Origin: CAYLNK01 sp964384675
GTDB taxonomy: Bacteria; Acidobacteriota; Thermoanaerobaculia; UBA5066
Direction of reading: 5' to 3'
Length of the DNA: 5,649 nucleotides
Assembly (NCBI GenBank): GCA_964384675.1
Contig: CAYLNK010000378.1
Span: 1 to 5,649, forward strand
Shown here: piece by piece, positions 5,090 through 5,649 of the stretch
How positions within the stretch are numbered: the stretch's first letter is position 1
Layout: each line of letters begins with the position of its first letter
The notes under the pieces: generated by a model
What the model was told of the DNA's origin: nothing
The model's database searches: none
What the model saw: the letters and a program-made list of their open reading frames with translations, nothing else
Translations under genes and position numbers: made by a program

Positions 5090-5649
5090 ATGGGTTTCGT
5101 CAAACCTTCGGATTGTACCCCCGTGCGAGAATCGGGTGTGCCGGCCCCCACACTCCCCGACCTCCGCACCCGGGCGCTCCTCTTCGACCTGACGGGACGC
5201 GCCGAGATCGCGATCGCCGGAAAGGACCGCGCCGCGTTCCTCCACGGCCTCGTCACGAACGACGTCAAGAAGCTCGGGCCGGGCGAGGGGTGCCACGCCG
5301 CCTTCCTGACGCCGAAGGGGAAGATGCTCGCCGACCTCGTCGTCCTCGCGACGGGGGACGAGATCCTGCTCGACGCCGAGGCGCCGCTCGCCGCAACGCT
5401 CGACGGGCTCCTCCGCAAATACCACTTCTTCCACGAGGTCACTCTCGAGGACCGGACCGCGGCCCGGGCCGTCCTCCACGTCGAGGGCCCGTCGACCGCC
5501 GCGCTCCTGGCGTCGCTGGGCCTCTCCCTCCCGGCGGCGCCGCACGCCAGCGCCAGAGCCGCGATCGCCGGCATCGACGTCCTCCTCGTCGCGGAGTCGC
5601 GCGCGGGCTCGCCCGGAGATGCGGCCGAAGCGCCGCCGCCGCCGCCGAG
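5090..5649 (+). CDS. ygfZ: YgfZ/GcvT-like folate-binding protein, 3' part missing
   Basis: The frame is open from the ATG at 5090 to the window edge (186 codons), so only about the first half of a roughly 300-residue protein is seen. Residues about 26-140 show the N-terminal YgfZ pattern: LLFDLTGRAEIAIAGKDRAAFLHGLVTND, then GEGCHAAFLTPKGKMLADLVVL and a GDEILLDAE stretch, and KYHFFHEVTLED. YgfZ (IBA57-related) proteins bind tetrahydrofolate and help make or repair certain Fe-S cluster enzymes in the cytoplasm. Lack of the longer GcvT N-terminus argues against glycine-cleavage aminomethyltransferase. The diagnostic KGCYxGQE-type motif with its cysteine would lie beyond the window, so it cannot be checked. 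The visible part ends in five CCG codons (polyproline), which is unusual for the family. It is divergent from the NYN gene, whose promoter probably lies inside this gene's first codons. Confidence 0.92.
   Translation, partial: MGFVKPSDCTPVRESGVPAPTLPDLRTRALLFDLTGRAEIAIAGKDRAAFLHGLVTNDVKKLGPGEGCHAAFLTPKGKMLADLVVLATGDEILLDAEAPLAATLDGLLRKYHFFHEVTLEDRTAARAVLHVEGPSTAALLASLGLSLPAAPHASARAAIAGIDVLLVAESRAGSPGDAAEAPPPPP
5112..5117 (-). promoter_or_regulatory. Possible -10 element (TACAAT) for the NYN-Nudix operon
   Basis: On the minus strand TACAAT differs from the -10 consensus by one base and is a rare A/T-rich spot in this GC-rich DNA. It would give a transcript start near 5105 and a leader of about 45 bases before the ATG at 5061. 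The hexamer 17 bases upstream (CACACC) is a poor -35, so the call is weak. If real, the promoter lies within the first codons of the divergent YgfZ-type gene. Confidence 0.25.

Noticed and set aside
5098..5103. TTGACG on the minus strand as a -35 box for the NYN gene
   Set aside because: No -10-like hexamer 16-18 bases downstream before the start codon.
4055..5545. Upstream extension of the Nudix frame, which would make a large N-terminal fusion
   Set aside because: The extension lies out of frame over the convincing NYN-LOTUS gene and is low-complexity; the GTG at 4054 gives the normal family length.
5062..5574. N-terminal extension of the NYN protein into the divergent gene
   Set aside because: The added residues are antisense to the YgfZ-type coding sequence and resemble nothing; ATG at 5061 starts a plausible protein.

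Overview
The window is very GC-rich and gene-dense, with strongly G/C-biased third codon positions, almost no intergenic space and mostly clear Shine-Dalgarno sequences. Exported proteins with hydrophobic signal peptides and an HflK-like SPFH protein suggest a Gram-negative-type bacterium with a high-GC genome. Acidobacteriota or Myxococcota-like lineages would fit, but this is an impression from protein style; no marker gene here fixes the taxonomy. No RNA gene, CRISPR array or mobile element was seen.

Left block (1-3524). A leftward gene cut by the window edge encodes an exported protein with an SH3-like segment followed by helices. Across a 213-bp divergent spacer containing a perfect 7-bp-arm dyad lies a rightward two-gene operon: a membrane-anchored SPFH/band-7 protein with a long Ala/Glu coiled coil, then, 4 bases after its stop, a second exported SH3-like protein. 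The two SH3-like proteins appear to be distant paralogues flanking the SPFH gene, so the block looks like one cell-envelope module. The second SH3-like protein ends in a propeller-like region whose last codons appear to be in the wrong frame, and it overlaps the next gene tail to tail by 16 bp. Both point to a frameshift and/or loss of its natural 3' end, or an assembly fault.

Right block (3509-5649). A leftward operon encodes a NYN-domain (PIN-like) putative RNase with a C-terminal OST-HTH/LOTUS domain and a basic, repetitive N-terminal tail. After only 2 bases it is followed by a Nudix hydrolase of the ADP-ribose pyrophosphatase type starting at GTG. Divergent from it, with 28 bp between start codons, is the start of a YgfZ-type folate-binding protein (Fe-S cluster maintenance), which runs off the right edge.

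The two most notable items are the coupled NYN-LOTUS/Nudix pair, which joins a predicted RNA-binding nuclease with a nucleotide-diphosphate-sugar hydrolase, and the SPFH gene flanked by two exported SH3-like paralogues. Neither can be called a new system from this window alone.
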